A stretch of 37,593 nt of DNA from the NCBI GenBank assembly GCA_016927965.1, contig JAFGLP010000031.1, positions 1 through 37,593 on the forward strand, given 5' to 3'. Below the pieces are notes generated by a model that was not told where the DNA came from, ran no database searches, and saw only the letters and a list, made by a program, of their open reading frames with translations. Each line of letters starts with the position of its first letter. Positions within the stretch are counted from its first letter, which is position 1. The stretch comes from Dehalococcoidia bacterium. GTDB taxonomy: Bacteria; Chloroflexota; Dehalococcoidia; GIF9; UBA5629. Below are positions 1 to 11,484 of this stretch, piece after piece. The translations under genes were made by a program, and so were the position numbers.

Positions 1-7
1 AAAAAAG

Positions 8-127
8 CCTCTGGCAGTGGCATATTTTCCCAAGGAATCCCTCCCTCAGTATCGTCTGCGCTGAAGCGTTTCACTTCCGTGTTCGGGATGGGAACGGGTG
101 GTACCGCCTCGCTCTGACCACCAGAGG
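8..127 (-). rRNA. rrf: 5S ribosomal RNA
   Basis: Read on the minus strand, this stretch has the 5S hallmarks: a 5' end CCTCTGGTGGT that pairs with the 3' end CCAGAGG, the loop B/helix III core CCCATCCCGAACACGGAAG, and a length near 120 nt. A run of six T (minus strand) follows directly at the window edge and probably ends transcription. The gene immediately upstream on the same strand is ruvB, not 23S rRNA. The ends are placed from the terminal stem and may be off by one or two bases. Confidence 0.95.
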
Positions 128-141
128 ACTTTATGGAATAA

Positions 142-170
142 AGTTTATAATAATACGGATAGCTTGTCAA
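142..170 (-). promoter_or_regulatory. Promoter of the stand-alone 5S rRNA gene
   Basis: On the minus strand a perfect -35 box TTGACA (165-170) is followed after 17 bases by TAAACT (142-147), which matches four of six -10 positions. Transcription would start near position 135, a few bases ahead of the mature 5S 5' end. This lets 5S be made independently of ruvB and rpoBC. The boxes are seen; the activity is inferred. Confidence 0.65.
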
Positions 171-209
171 ATAGAGTATACGATTGGCGGCCTACGATAC
201 CATACCAGC

Positions 210-1244
210 TTACCACAGGCTGCTCTGCGGCGGGGTCTTTTTCTTATAAGCTATCCCCAGGTGCTCATAAGCAAGCCTGGTAGCCACACGTCCTCTGGGG
301 GTACGATCGAGAAATCCCAGTTGAAGTAAAAACGGCTCGTAAACACCTTCGATGGTATCTGACTCCTCGCTGATCGATGCTGCGATGGTATCCAGCCCGA
401 CAGGGCCACCATCAAACTTCTCAATGATAGTCCTCATAACCTTACGATCGATTTCATCCAGACCTAATTGATCGACTTCAAGTTTGCCCATCGCCTCCAG
501 CGCCACCTTTTTATCTACTGTTCCATTAGCCTTGACCTGGGCATAATCACGTATTCGTTTCAGCAAACGGTTGGCCACGCGCGGAGTACCTCTGGCCCGG
601 CAGGCAATCAAATCAACACTTTCATCATCAATTGCCAGTTTGAGAATTCCCGCAGACCTTTTGATGATAGCTGCTACTGAAGGGACATCATAGAAGTCCA
701 GCCGGTGTACTGATCCGAACCTGTCCCTCAGCGGCGAGCTCATGGCAGCATAACGGGTAGTCGCGCCAATGAGAGTAAACCGGGGCAGGTTAAGGCGCAA
801 ACTCCGTGCCCCCGGACCTTTCCCTAATATTATATCCAGAGCAAAATCCTCCATGGCCGGGTAAAGGATCTCTTCGACAATCCTGCTCAATCTGTGTACT
901 TCATCTATAAAGAGAACATCCCCTTTCTGAAGGTTGGTCAATATGGCGGCCAGGTCACCGGGACGTTCGATAGCAGGCCCTGAGCTAACCTTGATATTCA
1001 CACCCATCTCACCTGCAATGATAAATGCAAGTGTAGTTTTTCCCAACCCCGGAGGACCATAAAGCAATATGTGGTCTATTGCTTCGCCCCGCTTCTGTGC
1101 GGCTTTGATGCCTATATCAAGGTTATCTTTGACCTTTTGCTGACCGATAAAATCACCAAGCTTTTTAGGTCTTAGGTTGGCATCAAGGGTACTGTCATCC
1201 GGCCCCAGTTTGCCTGATACTACTCTGGGCGTTTCTTCCTGCAT
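210..1244 (-). CDS. ruvB: Holliday junction branch migration ATPase RuvB
   Basis: RuvB is the hexameric AAA+ motor that, with RuvA, drives branch migration of Holliday junctions in recombinational repair. The 344-residue protein has the family's usual length. It shows the Walker A motif GPPGLGKT (63-70), Walker B FIDEVHRL (D114, E115), the sensor/arginine-finger segment around SSPLRDRFG, and a C-terminal winged-helix region ending in the typical GRVAT segment. The start is an ATG with no clear Shine-Dalgarno sequence. ruvA and ruvC are not in the window. The gene lies between the rpoC terminator and the 5S gene and has its own extended -10 promoter, so it is probably not co-transcribed with rpoBC. 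Confidence 0.97.
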   Translation of the reverse strand: MQEETPRVVSGKLGPDDSTLDANLRPKKLGDFIGQQKVKDNLDIGIKAAQKRGEAIDHILLYGPPGLGKTTLAFIIAGEMGVNIKVSSGPAIERPGDLAAILTNLQKGDVLFIDEVHRLSRIVEEILYPAMEDFALDIILGKGPGARSLRLNLPRFTLIGATTRYAAMSSPLRDRFGSVHRLDFYDVPSVAAIIKRSAGILKLAIDDESVDLIACRARGTPRVANRLLKRIRDYAQVKANGTVDKKVALEAMGKLEVDQLGLDEIDRKVMRTIIEKFDGGPVGLDTIAASISEESDTIEGVYEPFLLQLGFLDRTPRGRVATRLAYEHLGIAYKKKTPPQSSLW

Positions 1245-1273
1245 TTCAGATACGAAAAGTTAAATTTAGTAGC

Positions 1274-1282
1274 ATTATAGCA
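1274..1282 (-). promoter_or_regulatory. Extended -10 promoter for ruvB
   Basis: On the minus strand TGCTATAAT is a perfect extended -10 element (TGnTATAAT). It lies about 30 bases ahead of the ruvB ATG and downstream of the rpoC terminator. No good -35 box is present; a 4/6 match (TTATCA) sits at 15-base spacing. Extended -10 promoters often work without a -35 box. Confidence 0.55.
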
Positions 1283-1316
1283 TACGGCATTAAATGATAA
1301 CCGTATATCCCTGCAC

Positions 1317-1352
1317 ATAAAAAGAAAGTCCCCGTTTAGAACGGGGACTTTC
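1317..1352 (-). terminator. Rho-independent terminator of the rpoBC transcript
   Basis: A 13-bp inverted repeat, GAAAGTCCCCGTT and its complement around a 3-base loop (1324-1352), is followed on the minus strand by TTTTT. It lies 26 bases beyond the rpoC stop and ahead of the ruvB promoter, so it separates the two transcription units. Confidence 0.9.
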
Positions 1353-1378
1353 ATAAAGACTAATCTAAACAGTATTAG

Positions 1379-4300
1379 TTATTCTTGCTCACCATGCGTT
1401 TCTTCCGGTGGAGCCTCAACGGCAACCGAGCTCTCCATGGATTCCAGCAGATTGTCCACCGTATCAGTATAAACAATCGGTGTATCATCCAGCAGTGAAT
1501 TAGCCATACGGGCCGGCTTTTGAGTCAGAGTGATCGTAGAAGGTATGAGTTTACCGATGATCACATTCTCTTTTAACCCATGCAGCCTGTCGGTCTTGCC
1601 CCAGATTGCAGCTTCAGCAAGTACTCTGGTAGTTTCCTGGAACGAGGCTGCTGCCAGCCAGCTGTCGGTATTCAGCGAGGCCCGGGTTATGCCAAGCAGC
1701 ACCGGTCTTGCTACAGCCTGGTCACCGCCTTCGGCTTCCATTTTCGCGTTGATATTTTCAAAATCAAGCCTGTCAACCAGGTCACCAACCAGCAGGTCAG
1801 TATCACCTGAGAATTCAACCCGCACACGCTTAAGCATCTGCCTTACGATAGTTTCAATATGCTTATCATTAATATTAACACCCTGTGACCGGTAGACCCT
1901 TTGTACCTCGTCGATTAGGTAGCGCATTACATCATTGCGTCCATTGATATGAAGGATGTCCTGCGGGTCTTTAACACCTTCTACCAGCTTGTCTCCCGCC
2001 CTCACATAGTCACCCTGCCGCACCAGGACATGACTGGTTATCGGTACCTCGTACTTTCTCTCGTCCTTCTCTTCATACGTTATAATTACTTTTCCATCTT
2101 CGACTCTGCAGATACCATCAACACGCGATATTAGCGGCACATTATCATCAGATTTGGCAACAGCAGTGCCCGGTTCAGCTAGGACGTCGCCCCGCTTAAC
2201 CACTGCATTATTCTCCAGTTTAACGGTATAGCCTGCCGGGATCTCATGCTCAACCGGATAAGCTTCAACATGCGTTATTGTTATCTCGCGATGTTTCAAT
2301 ACGCCGTCTTCAACGGCTTCATTCATATTTACAGTACCATCTATTTCTGTCAGCACTGCTTTGCCTTTCGGCACCCTGGCTTCGAACAACTCCTCCACAC
2401 GCGGCAGACCAGTCGTAATGTCAGTACCGACAACACCACCCGTGTGGAAGGTACGCAGCGTAAGCTGAGTTCCAGGTTCGCCGATACTCTGAGCAGAAAT
2501 AATACCGACTGCCCCGCCTATTTTCACCAGATCGGTCGTTGACAGGTCACGCCCGTAGCAACAGCGGCATATACCGCGCTTGGAGTTACAAATAAGAGGC
2601 GATCTAACATTGACTTTCTCGACCTTGGCCTGCAATATCAGTCTAAGTTTTTCCTCGTCGATCATCTCGTTCTTCTCGACGATGATTTCTCCGGTATTAG
2701 GATCAACAACTTCTTTGGCAGCCAGGCGGCCCTTAATGCGTTCCTCAACTGACGGCAACAAGCTCTTTTCTTTCTCGCTGACAGCGGAAGAAAACTCCAG
2801 CCCGTCTCCAGTATAGCCACAGTCTTCTTCCAATATTATCAAGTCCTGGGCGACATCTATCAAACGCCTGGTCAGATAGCCTGCGTCAGAAGTCCTTAAA
2901 GCCGTATCTGCAAGACCCTTGCGTGCGCCGTGGGTCGACATGAAATATTCCATCACTGATAGACCTTCACGGAAGCTGGCTTTAATCGGGAATGGGATAA
3001 TACGGCCGGACGGGTCAGTCATTAAGCCACGGATACCAGCCATCTGCCTTATCTGCGAGATATTACCCTTGGCTCCGGAGAATGCCATCATGTAAACGCC
3101 GCCATACCTGTCAAGCGACCTTTTTATTTCATCCTCTATATAGTTGGTTGTCTTGGTCCAAACATCGATGGCCTGTCCTTCATATTCCTCTTCCGTGATC
3201 AGACCTCGATTAAACTGGTTCTGTAGAATGGCTATGTCTTCATCGCCCTTGCTGATAAGCTTGGGTTTTATCTTCGGCACCTCGATGTCTCTGGCAGCAA
3301 TAGTAGTACCAGACTTGGTTGTATATTCAAAACCGATTGCTTTTATAGAGTCAAGCATATCGACGGTATCTTCCCGCCCACACCAGCGGAAGCATTCCGA
3401 CACTAGTCGTCTGAGATCACCTTTAGTTGTCGCGAAGTTGAAAAAACCTTTATATGGATCATGCATACGTAATCCATCAGGCAACAAATTATTGAATATA
3501 ATACGGCCAACAGTAGTACGTATTATTTGATTGTCAGGGCCAGCCATGCGTATCTCAGCAGCTTCAGGAGTTATTTCCTCACCCTCAGGAGATTCTTGAA
3601 CATCTTCAGGGAGGCTGCCTTTGACCCTTACAGCAATCTCTTCATGCAGGGCAGGATAAACAGCATCTCCTGTTATTTTATACATTTCATAAGCAAGTAT
3701 AGCCTCTGACGGGCTGCCGTACGTCTTTGGTTTATCGTCGGACTGTCGCATATTTGTCAGGTAATAGCAGCCCAGTACCATATCCAGTGTCGGGGTCATA
3801 ACAGGCTCGCCTGAGCTGGGTAAAAGCATGTTGTGAACACTCAACATATGCTCACGCGCCTCACGTACAGCTGAACGGGATAGCGGCACATGTACAGCCA
3901 TCTGGTCGCCATCAAAGTCAGCGTTGAATGCCGAACAGACCAGCGGATGAAGCTGGATAGCACTACCTTCAATCAACGTAGGCTCAAAAGCCTGGATACT
4001 GAGCCTGTGCAGTGTAGGTGCACGGTTAAGCATAACAGGGCGCTCTTTAATGACCTCGGCAAGAATATCCCACACTTCTGCCCTGGCCCTCTCCACCTGC
4101 CTGCGGGCGCTTTTAATATTATGCGCAAAACCCTGCTCAATCAGCCTTCGCATTACAAAAGGCTTAAAAAGTTCCAGGGCCATGTGCTTCGGCAACCCGC
4201 ATTGATGAAGTTTCAATTCAGGACCAACAACGATTACCGAGCGGCCGCTGTAGTCAACACGTTTACCAAGCAGGTTCTGACGGAAGCGGCCCTGTTTACC

Positions 4301-5452
4301 GCGAAGCATATCCGAGAGAGATTTGAGTTTGTGCGTGCTGGCAGCGCTGGGCAACCTGCCTCTTCTGCCGTTATCGATAAGCGCATCAACAGCCTCCTGA
4401 AGCATCCTTTTCTCATTACGTACAATGATTTCAGGAGCGCCGAGCTCCATCAGCTTTTTCAACCTGTTGTTGCGGTTAATAACCCTGCGGTAAAGATCAT
4501 TAAGATCACTGGTAGCGAACCGCCCGCCGTCCAGCTGTACAATAGGACGCAGTTCCGGAGGTAAAACGGGTAGCACCGTAAATATCATCCATTCGGGTTT
4601 ATTTCCACTTCTCCAGAACGCCTCAATAATACGCAGACGTTTGCTTAATTTCTTATGTTTCTGGCCTTCGCTTGATTTAATATCCTTGACCAGCTTCTGA
4701 CGAAGGTCCTCAAGGTTCATGCCCCGCAGAATATTCAGGACTGCTTCAGCCCCCATCCCCACCTCAAAGGCATCACCATATTTTTCCCTGAATTGCTGAT
4801 ATTCATTTTCACTGAGCACCTGCAAGTGAAGCTTGCTAATCTCTGAGTTATCTACCTTAAGCCCGCTATCTAAATCACCGATTTTTTCATCAAGTTCGCG
4901 TTTTTTATCCGCCAGTTTTTCTGCACTTTCCTGTCCGTTCTGTTCTCCTGCCTCTAGCTCTGCCAGGGAATTCAAAATTTGCTGCTTTTTGCCGGTATAA
5001 TATCCTTCTAACCGCTGCTTGCACGCTTCGGCATTAACGGATATGACAACATATTGGGCAAAATATAATACGCGCTCCAAGTTACGCGGTGAAATATCAA
5101 GTAGAAGCGCCAGCCTGCTGGGAACTCCTTTGGCAAACCAGATATGTGATACGGGGGCAGCCAAAGTTATATGCCCCATACGCTCACGCCGTACTTTGGA
5201 ATGCTCAACGGTTACCCCGCACCTTTCACACGTCACGCCGCGGTAGCGGATTTTCTTATACTTACCGCAATAGCATTCGTAATTCTTTACAGGTCCGAAT
5301 ATCCTTTCACAAAAAAGTCCATCCTTTTCCGGCTTGAGCGTCCTGTAGTTTATTGTCTCCGGTTCAGTGACTTCTCCGTATGACCAATCTTCTATCTGCG
5401 TCGGCGATGCCAGAGAAATCCGGATCGCATTAAAATCATTTATCTCAAACAC
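1379..5452 (-). CDS. rpoC: DNA-directed RNA polymerase subunit beta'
   Basis: This is the large catalytic subunit of RNA polymerase. The 1357-residue protein is full length for the family. It carries the N-terminal zinc site (C60, C62, C75, C78), the absolutely conserved catalytic NADFDGDQ motif near residue 515 that holds the active-site Mg2+, and the second zinc site (Cys near 877 and three Cys in the 955-966 segment). The bridge-helix/trigger-loop stretch with [20 protein letters not shown] follows. Translation starts at GTG behind GGTAGGA. It lies nine bases after rpoB, as in the standard rpoBC operon, and ends at a strong terminator. Nothing in it looks degenerate. Confidence 0.99.
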   Translation of the reverse strand: MFEINDFNAIRISLASPTQIEDWSYGEVTEPETINYRTLKPEKDGLFCERIFGPVKNYECYCGKYKKIRYRGVTCERCGVTVEHSKVRRERMGHITLAAPVSHIWFAKGVPSRLALLLDISPRNLERVLYFAQYVVISVNAEACKQRLEGYYTGKKQQILNSLAELEAGEQNGQESAEKLADKKRELDEKIGDLDSGLKVDNSEISKLHLQVLSENEYQQFREKYGDAFEVGMGAEAVLNILRGMNLEDLRQKLVKDIKSSEGQKHKKLSKRLRIIEAFWRSGNKPEWMIFTVLPVLPPELRPIVQLDGGRFATSDLNDLYRRVINRNNRLKKLMELGAPEIIVRNEKRMLQEAVDALIDNGRRGRLPSAASTHKLKSLSDMLRGKQGRFRQNLLGKRVDYSGRSVIVVGPELKLHQCGLPKHMALELFKPFVMRRLIEQGFAHNIKSARRQVERARAEVWDILAEVIKERPVMLNRAPTLHRLSIQAFEPTLIEGSAIQLHPLVCSAFNADFDGDQMAVHVPLSRSAVREAREHMLSVHNMLLPSSGEPVMTPTLDMVLGCYYLTNMRQSDDKPKTYGSPSEAILAYEMYKITGDAVYPALHEEIAVRVKGSLPEDVQESPEGEEITPEAAEIRMAGPDNQIIRTTVGRIIFNNLLPDGLRMHDPYKGFFNFATTKGDLRRLVSECFRWCGREDTVDMLDSIKAIGFEYTTKSGTTIAARDIEVPKIKPKLISKGDEDIAILQNQFNRGLITEEEYEGQAIDVWTKTTNYIEDEIKRSLDRYGGVYMMAFSGAKGNISQIRQMAGIRGLMTDPSGRIIPFPIKASFREGLSVMEYFMSTHGARKGLADTALRTSDAGYLTRRLIDVAQDLIILEEDCGYTGDGLEFSSAVSEKEKSLLPSVEERIKGRLAAKEVVDPNTGEIIVEKNEMIDEEKLRLILQAKVEKVNVRSPLICNSKRGICRCCYGRDLSTTDLVKIGGAVGIISAQSIGEPGTQLTLRTFHTGGVVGTDITTGLPRVEELFEARVPKGKAVLTEIDGTVNMNEAVEDGVLKHREITITHVEAYPVEHEIPAGYTVKLENNAVVKRGDVLAEPGTAVAKSDDNVPLISRVDGICRVEDGKVIITYEEKDERKYEVPITSHVLVRQGDYVRAGDKLVEGVKDPQDILHINGRNDVMRYLIDEVQRVYRSQGVNINDKHIETIVRQMLKRVRVEFSGDTDLLVGDLVDRLDFENINAKMEAEGGDQAVARPVLLGITRASLNTDSWLAAASFQETTRVLAEAAIWGKTDRLHGLKENVIIGKLIPSTITLTQKPARMANSLLDDTPIVYTDTVDNLLESMESSVAVEAPPEETHGEQE

Positions 5453-5461
5453 TTTTTATTC

Positions 5462-8400
5462 CTACCTTAAAGCTTTAGGTATATTTATATTCCCCATCTT
5501 CTTTTTGTCATCGAATAGATTAATGCTCTGGTCCTCTTCATTAAGCAACTCGACCGCCAGTCCAAGACTACGCAATTCCATGAACAGCACCTTGAATGAC
5601 TCTGGTACACCCGGCTGAAGAACATCTTCACCTTTTACCAGCGCTTCATAGGCCTTGGCCCTGCCCTGTACATCATCCGATTTGACGGTGAGCAGTTCCT
5701 GCAACGTATGACTGGCGCCGTACGCCTCCAACGCCCATACTTCCATTTCACCGAAGCGTTGTCCGCCGAATTGGGCCTTACCTCCAAGCGGTTGCTGTGT
5801 GATCAATGAATAGGGGCCGGTAGACCTGGCATGTACCTTATCGTCAACCAGATGGATAAGTTTCATCATATAGATAACGCCGACAGTAATCGGCTGATCG
5901 AAAAGCTCACCTGATCTGCCGTCACGCAATTGTATCTTGCCAAAAACTGGCGGGACTATCTTTTTCTCGAGGTAGACTTTTTCAACTATTTCATCGAGTT
6001 CTTCGTTGCTTATATTTCTATCAAGCGTGTTGACACCGGAAGCCCGTTCACTCTCAAGCCAGAGTATAAGGCTTGCCCGCCTGGCTTCACCGCGGCCTTT
6101 TCCACTTTCATCGAATATTTTATCGGCATTTAAGACGTGTCCGCTAAGCCATTCCTTGATTTTATTCAAGCTTTCTTCATCGATCCGGTCTTTATTAACG
6201 ACGCCTTCCTGTTTGCATTTCTGTACTATCCATGCCTTGCCAAGCTGGTCTTCTATATCTAGGTTTTCAGCCCCGTCAAAGATGGGATTGATAACCTTCT
6301 CACCAAATATATCGGCAGCTAGGCCAAGATGTGTTTCAAGTATCTGGCCTATATTCATACGTGAAGGCACACCAATGGGATTAAGTACGATATCGATCGG
6401 CCTGCCATCAGGCAAAAAGGGCATATCTTCTTCAGGTAGAATAATGGAAATAACGCCCTTGTTGCCATGGCGCCCCGCCATCTTGTCACCAACAGAAATC
6501 TTGCGGCGTTGCGCTATCCACACACGTACCAGTTTAATAACGTTGGCTGGCAGATCAGCATGATTATCACCAGAAAATTCTTTAACATTGATAACCTTGC
6601 CGCCTTCGCCATGAGGGACCCTCAAGGAAGTGTCTTTAACTTCACGTGCTTTCTCGCCGAAAATGGCACGCAATAATTTCTCTTCCGCAGTTAATTCAGT
6701 CTCACCTTTGGGGGTAATTTTCCCGACAAGGATATCTCCGGGTCCTACTTCTGCACCGATTCTGATAATACCGTTTTCATCAAGGTCCCGCAGGCTTTCT
6801 TCGCCAACATTAGGAATATCCTTGGTAATTTCTTCTTTGCCCAGTTTGGTCTCACGCGCTTCTACTTCATATTTTTCAATATGTATTGAAGTGAACTTAT
6901 CCAGTTTGACCAGCCGCTCACTTATGATGATAGCATCTTCATAGTTATACCCTCGCCATGTCATGAATGCGCCAAGCACATTCTGGCCAAGAGCAAGCTC
7001 TCCGTTTTGAGTGGCGGCCCCATCAGCTATGACCTGCCCCTGCTCCACCATATTGCCGCGTTTTACTATAGGCCGTTGATTGATGCAGGTTCCCTGGTTG
7101 GTCCGGTAAAACTTGGTTAAATTGTATTCGTTTTTGCGCCCATCGCTTTTAATCACGATTTTCTTGCTGTCCACAAATACAACCTCGCCTTTTTCTGCCG
7201 AATAAACTACCTGGCCGCTGTATTTAGCAACCTCACCCTCCATGCCTGTGCCAATTAGAGGAGCTTCCGGTTTCACCAGCGGCACACCCTGCCTCTGCAT
7301 ATTCGAACCCATCAGTGCACGGTTTGCATCGTCATGCTCAAGAAAAGGTATCAAAGAAGTAGTTACACTGAAAACCTGCTTCGGAGATACATCCATATAG
7401 TCTATTTTGTCAGGTGGTTCAGTAACATATTTGCCGCCGCGTATAGCACCAACGCGGTCTTCCTTAAACTCATCACGCATATTCAGCGGGGCATTGGCTT
7501 GTGCTATGCACTTCTGCTCTTCCCTGTCAGCAGTAAAGTATTCAATTTCATTGGATACATAAGACACAATCGATAATTTAGATTTTGGCATAGCCGCGAT
7601 TTTCTGGGCCAGCGCCTCATCAATAAGCGTACCTTCAGCTACAAGCACTTTCTTTTTACTATCAGTAATAGCCTGCCTTAATGTTCTGCCAACAAGCTTG
7701 GGAGAGGTATTCCCAATCTGGTGATATACCTTTCTGTAAGGAGTTTCAATAAAACCCAGGCCATCAATACGGGCATATGTTGCCAGTGATCCTATCAGGC
7801 CAATATTAGGGCCTTCCGGGGTTTCGATAGGACAAATCTTGCCGTAATGTGAATGATGCACATCACGTACATCAAACCCGGCCCGCTCACGAGATAAACC
7901 TCCCGGTCCCATAGCTGAAAGCCTTCTTTTATGCGTTAGCTCTGCCAGGGGATTGGTCTGGTCCATAAACTGGGAAAGTTGCGAACCGCCAAAAAACTCC
8001 CTCATTGAGGCAATGATGGGCCGATTGTTAATAAGATTAGCCGGGGTGGGATCATCGCTCTGCAAACTCATCCTTTCTTTAATAGTCCGTTCCAGCCTTA
8101 TTAATCCAACCCTGAACTGGTTCTGAATCAAATGACCGGTCGTTCTGACCCTGCGGTTGCCCAGATGGTCAATATCATCGGGTTGTACCTTCTCATTGTT
8201 GATCTGGATTATTTTCCTTATTATTTCTACAAGGTCCCGTGGTTTAAGTGCACGAGAGGTAACGTGAAAACCGCGCTCTTCATATTCAAGCCGCTTGTTA
8301 AGCTTGAACCTGCCAATGCGTCCGAGATCATACCGGCGCGGATGAAAGAACATATTGATAATAAGGCTTTTAGCGCTCTCTCCATCGGGAGGTTCGCCAG

Positions 8401-9190
8401 GCCGCAGTTTCTTATAAATATCTATCAGCGACTCTTTCTTAGTCCTTATCGAATCAGGTTCTTTATCAATTGTCGAACTTATGTATTGGTGCTCAGGATT
8501 ATCATCATCATCTTTAAATAAATCAATTATGTCCTGGTCTGAATTAATAATAAGAGCATCCTCAGGTTCCCCCTCCCCACTGATAGCACGGAGCAGCGTG
8601 GTGACTGCTATCTTTCTTCTACCATCAATCTTGGCCCAGATAACATCCTTATTGGATGTTTCAAACTCCAGCCATGCCCCATGCTCAGGGATAAGCTTGG
8701 CATAACATAACCGCCGCCCACTCTCCTCGGCAGGAAGTGTAAAATAAGCGCCGGGAGACCTGATTAATTGGTTAACAACGACACGCTCAGCTCCGCTGAT
8801 AATAAAAGTACCATTCCCCGTCATTAACGGTATTTCGCCCAGGAAAACTTCCTGCTCCTTTATTTCACCGGTCTCTTTTATCAACAAACTGGCACGGACA
8901 TACAGATTCGATTGATAAGTCATATCTCGCTGCCGGCATTGTGCAACATCATGTGACGGCGGACGAAACTCATATCCGGTAAACGAAAGCTCCATTTTGG
9001 ATCCCGTAAAATCCTTGATGGGGGATACTTCCTGCAAAAGCTCCTTAATCCCCTCTTCCATAAACCATTTAAAAGAATCAAGCTGTACCTGGATGAGGTT
9101 GGGTATTTCAAGTACCTGCGGCAGACGCGCATAATTTTTGCTTTTGACAACAGGCATATTGCTACCTTCCATAGCTGTAGAAATGGACAT
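5462..9190 (-). CDS. rpoB: DNA-directed RNA polymerase subunit beta
   Basis: The beta subunit forms one jaw of RNA polymerase and binds rifampicin. I place the start at the ATG at 9190 (MSISTAMEG), which sits behind a good Shine-Dalgarno AGGAGAG. A TTG five codons upstream overlaps that site and is unlikely. This gives 1242 residues. The rifampicin-pocket segment near residues 400-430 ([20 protein letters not shown]) keeps the residues equivalent to E. coli D516, H526 and S531, so a sensitive polymerase is predicted. Other conserved segments include [14 protein letters not shown] and [12 protein letters not shown]. It is first in the rpoBC operon; rplL and rplJ are not upstream. Confidence 0.99.
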   Translation of the reverse strand: MSISTAMEGSNMPVVKSKNYARLPQVLEIPNLIQVQLDSFKWFMEEGIKELLQEVSPIKDFTGSKMELSFTGYEFRPPSHDVAQCRQRDMTYQSNLYVRASLLIKETGEIKEQEVFLGEIPLMTGNGTFIISGAERVVVNQLIRSPGAYFTLPAEESGRRLCYAKLIPEHGAWLEFETSNKDVIWAKIDGRRKIAVTTLLRAISGEGEPEDALIINSDQDIIDLFKDDDDNPEHQYISSTIDKEPDSIRTKKESLIDIYKKLRPGEPPDGESAKSLIINMFFHPRRYDLGRIGRFKLNKRLEYEERGFHVTSRALKPRDLVEIIRKIIQINNEKVQPDDIDHLGNRRVRTTGHLIQNQFRVGLIRLERTIKERMSLQSDDPTPANLINNRPIIASMREFFGGSQLSQFMDQTNPLAELTHKRRLSAMGPGGLSRERAGFDVRDVHHSHYGKICPIETPEGPNIGLIGSLATYARIDGLGFIETPYRKVYHQIGNTSPKLVGRTLRQAITDSKKKVLVAEGTLIDEALAQKIAAMPKSKLSIVSYVSNEIEYFTADREEQKCIAQANAPLNMRDEFKEDRVGAIRGGKYVTEPPDKIDYMDVSPKQVFSVTTSLIPFLEHDDANRALMGSNMQRQGVPLVKPEAPLIGTGMEGEVAKYSGQVVYSAEKGEVVFVDSKKIVIKSDGRKNEYNLTKFYRTNQGTCINQRPIVKRGNMVEQGQVIADGAATQNGELALGQNVLGAFMTWRGYNYEDAIIISERLVKLDKFTSIHIEKYEVEARETKLGKEEITKDIPNVGEESLRDLDENGIIRIGAEVGPGDILVGKITPKGETELTAEEKLLRAIFGEKAREVKDTSLRVPHGEGGKVINVKEFSGDNHADLPANVIKLVRVWIAQRRKISVGDKMAGRHGNKGVISIILPEEDMPFLPDGRPIDIVLNPIGVPSRMNIGQILETHLGLAADIFGEKVINPIFDGAENLDIEDQLGKAWIVQKCKQEGVVNKDRIDEESLNKIKEWLSGHVLNADKIFDESGKGRGEARRASLILWLESERASGVNTLDRNISNEELDEIVEKVYLEKKIVPPVFGKIQLRDGRSGELFDQPITVGVIYMMKLIHLVDDKVHARSTGPYSLITQQPLGGKAQFGGQRFGEMEVWALEAYGASHTLQELLTVKSDDVQGRAKAYEALVKGEDVLQPGVPESFKVLFMELRSLGLAVELLNEEDQSINLFDDKKKMGNINIPKALR

Positions 9191-9611
9191 CTTCTCTCCT
9201 GTCAATGTAATTTATAGGATTGTTATGAACTGACTGGCAATCTAAATACAAATTAAATACAAAATGACCCTATTAGGATTAATTCAGCGGGATCTAATAA
9301 TATAAATGTAAAAGGTAGAATGGCATATATAGCAAATTTGTAGTGTAGCAGTAATCCTGATCCCTGTCAAATTGACACAAAACAGCATTTACGTTTCAGG
9401 CATTTGCTGACCGCTACCTCCTCTATAAACACTCACTACCATATATAGTGTATAATATTTCGATAGCTATTCCAAATAGAAAGTTCATAATTCACTGATC
9501 CAAAATAATTTCACTTGCTACCATAGAAACGAATTATAGAATTAAACGGCTTATATATGTTGAGCAAAAATAAAACACCACTTCAAAACTGTGGAAAGGT
9601 CCGACACTAGG
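9191..9611. other. Divergent intergenic region between rpoB and holB
   Basis: This AT-rich stretch of about 420 bases has no plausible gene. It carries the predicted rpoB promoter and, for holB, only a weak plus-strand -10 candidate (TATAAT at 9451-9456) without a convincing -35 box. The odd dyad TGTCAA-A-TTGACA at 9365-9377 contains the rpoB -35 box and a mirror-image -35 box facing holB. Confidence 0.6.
9342..9370 (-). promoter_or_regulatory. Predicted rpoBC promoter
   Basis: On the minus strand a perfect TTGACA (9365-9370) is followed after exactly 17 bases by TACACT (9342-9347, four of six -10 positions). It would give a leader of about 145 bases ahead of rpoB. The -35 box is half of a 13-base perfect dyad. 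Confidence 0.55.
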
Positions 9612-10658
9612 ATGTGGCAAACTGCAGGGCAAGACAGGATAATAAACTATTTAAACGATTCAATTCAACGTAACTCTCTAGCACATGCCTATCTTTTCGT
9701 TGGTCCGGCGCATATCGGTAAGATGACACTCGCCATCGACCTAGCCAGAGTTTTGAATTGCCCTGACCATGATCATCCCTGTGGGACCTGCCACACCTGT
9801 CAGCGTATCGGGGAGGGTAAATATCCGGACGTAATTATCATCAATAAAAATTCTGGCAAGGATTCGAAAGACCGGCGGAAAGCGACCGAAATCAGCATTG
9901 ATACAATTAGAGAATTCTTGCAAAAGGGTTCCAGTTTACCCCCTTATGAAGGTAAGTTTAAAACATTTATCATTGATGATGCTGACCTGATGTCCGTAGA
10001 GGCAGCCAATTGCCTGCTAAAAACCCTTGAAGAACCTCCTCAACATGTTGTGATCATATTACTAACAGCAGCAGAAAAAGCTCTATTGCCGACAGTCATA
10101 TCGCGCTGTCAGAGGTTAGAACTTAAACCTGTCGCCCTGACAGAAACTGAAGAGCGGCTTTCCCTGAAGGAGGGCATCCACATCGAAAAAATCAAGTTGC
10201 TTTCAAGGCTTTCAGGCGGCTGCCTGGGTTGGGCTTTATCTGCTACAGAAGATGAAAGTTTCCTCAAAGGACGTGAACTCCGGCTGGATGAGTTCGCTTC
10301 GTTAATCACACGTAACTGGGATGAAAGACTATCCTATATACAACAGTTGCCCTCCGATAGAAGCAACATTGAAGAAATCCTCAAACTGTGGCTGTCTTAC
10401 TGTCGTGATGTCATGCTTATAAAGTATAATTGTGACGGAGCGATATCCAATTTAGATCGGATAACTGACTTAAAACACTGGGCGAGTATGCTTACCATCT
10501 TTGAAATAAAAGAATTTATTAGCAGTTTGAATGAGTCTCTTAGCTATCTGTCTTATAATGCAAATTTGCATCTGCTGCTTGAAGTGTTAATGTTAGATAT
10601 GCCAAAAAAGGAGAAACGGGCTGAATACGTACTGAATTCCTCCAGCCCCGGTTATTAA
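9612..10658 (+). CDS. holB: DNA polymerase III delta' subunit (clamp-loader)
   Basis: Delta' is a clamp-loader subunit that helps place the sliding clamp on DNA. I choose the ATG at 9612 (MWQTAGQDRI) because family members begin with this kind of segment; a GTG seven codons upstream is possible. The 348-residue protein shows a P-loop (GPAHIGKMT, 31-39), a four-cysteine zinc module (C50, C57, C60, C63), the sensor-like stretch CLLKTLEEPP near 136 and the SRC motif (VISRCQRL). It is followed two bases later by ricT, an arrangement also common in Firmicutes (holB-yaaT). The ATPase site is less canonical than in the gamma/tau subunit, as expected for delta'. Confidence 0.92.
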   Translation: MWQTAGQDRIINYLNDSIQRNSLAHAYLFVGPAHIGKMTLAIDLARVLNCPDHDHPCGTCHTCQRIGEGKYPDVIIINKNSGKDSKDRRKATEISIDTIREFLQKGSSLPPYEGKFKTFIIDDADLMSVEAANCLLKTLEEPPQHVVIILLTAAEKALLPTVISRCQRLELKPVALTETEERLSLKEGIHIEKIKLLSRLSGGCLGWALSATEDESFLKGRELRLDEFASLITRNWDERLSYIQQLPSDRSNIEEILKLWLSYCRDVMLIKYNCDGAISNLDRITDLKHWASMLTIFEIKEFISSLNESLSYLSYNANLHLLLEVLMLDMPKKEKRAEYVLNSSSPGY

Positions 10659-10660
10659 TT

Positions 10661-11473
10661 ATGGCTACAGTAATAGGTGTCCGTTTTCAGCAAGCTGGTA
10701 AAATATACACTTTCGATACAGCCGGACTGGATTTGAAACTGAATGATCTGGTGGTTGTTGAAACCAACAGGGGTATTGAATTAGGAAAGCTTGTTTTGCC
10801 AGCTAAAGAAATGGCACAGGGCGAGAATACAGAACCATTCAAACCGGTTATCCGCCTAGCAACGCCGGAAGATATTTCGCAGGCCCAGCACCAGAGAGAA
10901 CGGGCGCGTAAAGCGCTCTCAAAAAGTAAAGAGCTTATTGCAAACTTAAACCTTCCCATGAAGGCTATCTATGCCCAGTATAACCTGGATGGCAGTCACC
11001 TGATTGTCTTCTTCTACTCTGATAAAAGGGTGGATTTCCGCGAGCTTGTCCGTAAACTCAGTCATGAGTTGAGGACCCACGTTGAACTTCGGCAGGTAGG
11101 GGCACGTGATGAAGCAAAGCTATGCGGCGGTGTCGGCAAATGTGGTTGCCAGCTATGCTGCGTCTCATTTATGACGGAGTTCATGCCGGTATCAATAAAA
11201 ATGGCAAAAGAGCAGGACATCGCTTTAAATCCCATGAAGACATCAGGGTTATGCGGAAGGCTGCTTTGCTGTCTCGGCTATGAATATGAGCAGTACCATG
11301 AAATGCGAGGAAAGTTGCCAGAGATCGGACAGGAAATTATTACCAAAATGGGCAAAGCAAAAATTGTAGGCAGGAACATCATCAAGGAAACCGTCGTTGC
11401 CCAGCTAATATCCGGGGTTACCGTGGAAGTACCTGCAAAAGAGGCTGTTTTAGTCAACACCAGCACGAAGTAA
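10661..11473 (+). CDS. ricT: PSP1-domain protein, RicT/YaaT family
   Basis: The 270-residue protein matches the PSP1 family. In Bacillus the member RicT (YaaT) joins RicA and RicF in an iron-sulfur complex that affects RNA maturation and phosphorelay signalling. Eight clustered cysteines (155, 161, 163, 166, 167, 198, 203, 204) in KCGCQLCC and CGRLLCC contexts are the family's metal-binding signature. It begins two bases after holB with no clear ribosome site, which suggests translational coupling. It ends 11 bases from the convergent HNH gene. RicA and RicF homologues are not in the window, so its role here is inferred from the family. Confidence 0.9.
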   Translation: MATVIGVRFQQAGKIYTFDTAGLDLKLNDLVVVETNRGIELGKLVLPAKEMAQGENTEPFKPVIRLATPEDISQAQHQRERARKALSKSKELIANLNLPMKAIYAQYNLDGSHLIVFFYSDKRVDFRELVRKLSHELRTHVELRQVGARDEAKLCGGVGKCGCQLCCVSFMTEFMPVSIKMAKEQDIALNPMKTSGLCGRLLCCLGYEYEQYHEMRGKLPEIGQEIITKMGKAKIVGRNIIKETVVAQLISGVTVEVPAKEAVLVNTSTK

Positions 11474-11484
11474 GCATGCAGCCT

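Noticed and set aside
3890..4564. A 224-codon open frame on the plus strand inside rpoC
   Set aside because: It is antisense to a highly conserved part of rpoC, resembles no known protein and has no ribosome site.
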